Part shown: positions 5,593 to 6,028 of the stretch, one piece after another
Position numbering within the stretch: position 1 is the first letter of the stretch
How the letters are laid out: each line of letters begins with the position of its first letter
The notes under the pieces: generated by a model
The model's database searches: none
Told to the model about the DNA's origin: nothing
Seen by the model: only the letters and a program-made list of their open reading frames with translations
Position numbers and translations under genes: made by a program
NCBI GenBank assembly: GCA_964012875.1
Contig: CAXGUU010000205.1
Coordinates: 1-6,028 of the forward strand
Direction: 5' to 3'
Length of the DNA: 6,028 bases
DNA from: CAXGUU01 sp964012875
Lineage (GTDB): Bacteria > Pseudomonadota > Gammaproteobacteria > Ga0077536

Positions 5593-6028
5593 GTGACAAT
5601 AAGTGTTGGTGACAAAATGCCTGATGGCGGGTTCGGCGTGATGACGGCCGAAGGCCCCGGCGCAGTTTCAAGCGACGAAGTATTTGGCGGCAAGAAGGTC
5701 GTGTTGTTTTCGGTTCCCGGTGCGTTCACGCCAGCGTGTTCATCGCAGCACCTCCCTGGCTTTATTCAGAATGCTGACGCCATCAAGGCCAAGGGCGTTG
5801 ATACTATCGCGTGCCTGTCGGTTAACGATGTGTTTGTGATGGGTGCCTGGGCAAATGATCAGGGTGCGGGCGACAAAGTGACCCTGCTGGCTGATGGCAA
5901 CGCGGATTACACCAAAGCTCTGGGACTCGATCTCGACGCCAGTGGCTTCGGTATGGGGACGCGTGGCCAGCGCTTTGCGCTCGTGGTCGAAGACGGCGTC
6001 GTTTCGCAGGTGCATGTCGAAGCAGCAG
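5593..6028 (+). CDS. Prx5-type peroxiredoxin (5' part, continues beyond the window)
   Basis: The first 145 residues are visible and the frame is still open at the window edge. The protein is a thiol peroxidase of the Prx5 (atypical) group that reduces hydrogen peroxide and organic hydroperoxides. The peroxidatic site is VPGAFTPACSSQHLPGF (41-57), the PxxxT/SxxC signature with C49 as peroxidatic Cys. The following CLSVNDVFVMGAW (74-86) is diagnostic of Prx5, and GMGTRGQRFALVVEDG (120-135) carries the conserved Arg of the active-site pocket in TRGQRFALV. No signal peptide is present, so a cytoplasmic location is inferred. C74 is the only other cysteine so far and sits where Prx5 proteins have a non-catalytic Cys; whether a resolving Cys or a fused glutaredoxin domain follows cannot be seen. 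Start chosen at GTG because of the GGAGG site. Its link to the upstream genes is only position. Confidence 0.92.
   Translation, partial: MTISVGDKMPDGGFGVMTAEGPGAVSSDEVFGGKKVVLFSVPGAFTPACSSQHLPGFIQNADAIKAKGVDTIACLSVNDVFVMGAWANDQGAGDKVTLLADGNADYTKALGLDLDASGFGMGTRGQRFALVVEDGVVSQVHVEAA

Overview
The window carries seven protein-coding genes, all on the + strand and tightly packed, with no mobile element, CRISPR array, tRNA or rRNA visible. The order folC, SPOR-domain dedD-like gene, cvpA, purF, metZ is the housekeeping arrangement familiar from Gammaproteobacteria such as Pseudomonas, and also from many Betaproteobacteria. PurF is of the E. coli type (Cys right after the initiator Met, no propeptide, no Fe-S cysteine set). 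I infer a moderately GC-rich gammaproteobacterium, or less likely a betaproteobacterium; the species cannot be told.

Layout. Bases 1-360 are the 3' end of folC (folate polyglutamylation). Its TGA overlaps the ATG of a membrane-anchored SPOR-domain protein (360-1010). After a 73-base gap with a possible extended -10 promoter come cvpA (1084-1572, four-helix membrane protein) and, 14 bases later, purF (1587-3116, first committed step of purine synthesis). A 185-base gap then separates purF from metZ (3302-4501, O-succinylhomoserine sulfhydrylase, homocysteine synthesis by direct sulfhydrylation). Next come a D-2-hydroxyacid dehydrogenase of the glyoxylate/hydroxypyruvate reductase type (4533-5498) and, after a 94-base gap, a Prx5-type peroxiredoxin (5593 to beyond the window end).

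The most informative non-coding stretch is the purF-metZ gap. A good sigma70 promoter (TTGACA, 18 bases, TACATT) begins just after the purF stop. Its predicted transcript starts a few bases before an RNA motif at 3164-3212 that closely matches the SAM-II (SAM-alpha) riboswitch: an H-type pseudoknot with GAUUUGA, GCUUGC and GCUAAAG blocks. Upstream of metZ this is the expected job, feedback of S-adenosylmethionine on methionine synthesis. SAM-II is known mainly from Alphaproteobacteria, so it is notable in this gene order. The remaining ~90 bases of leader hold alternative pairings that could form the expression platform, including a 9-bp pairing of 3272-3280 with the aptamer core and a hairpin over the bases just before the metZ start.

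Downstream, a nine-codon reading frame starts on the metZ stop codon (TAATG) and ends two bases before the dehydrogenase ATG. It may couple translation of the two genes and bring the dehydrogenase under the same SAM control. Apart from the riboswitch region the window is ordinary conserved metabolism; I see no sign of a wholly new system.
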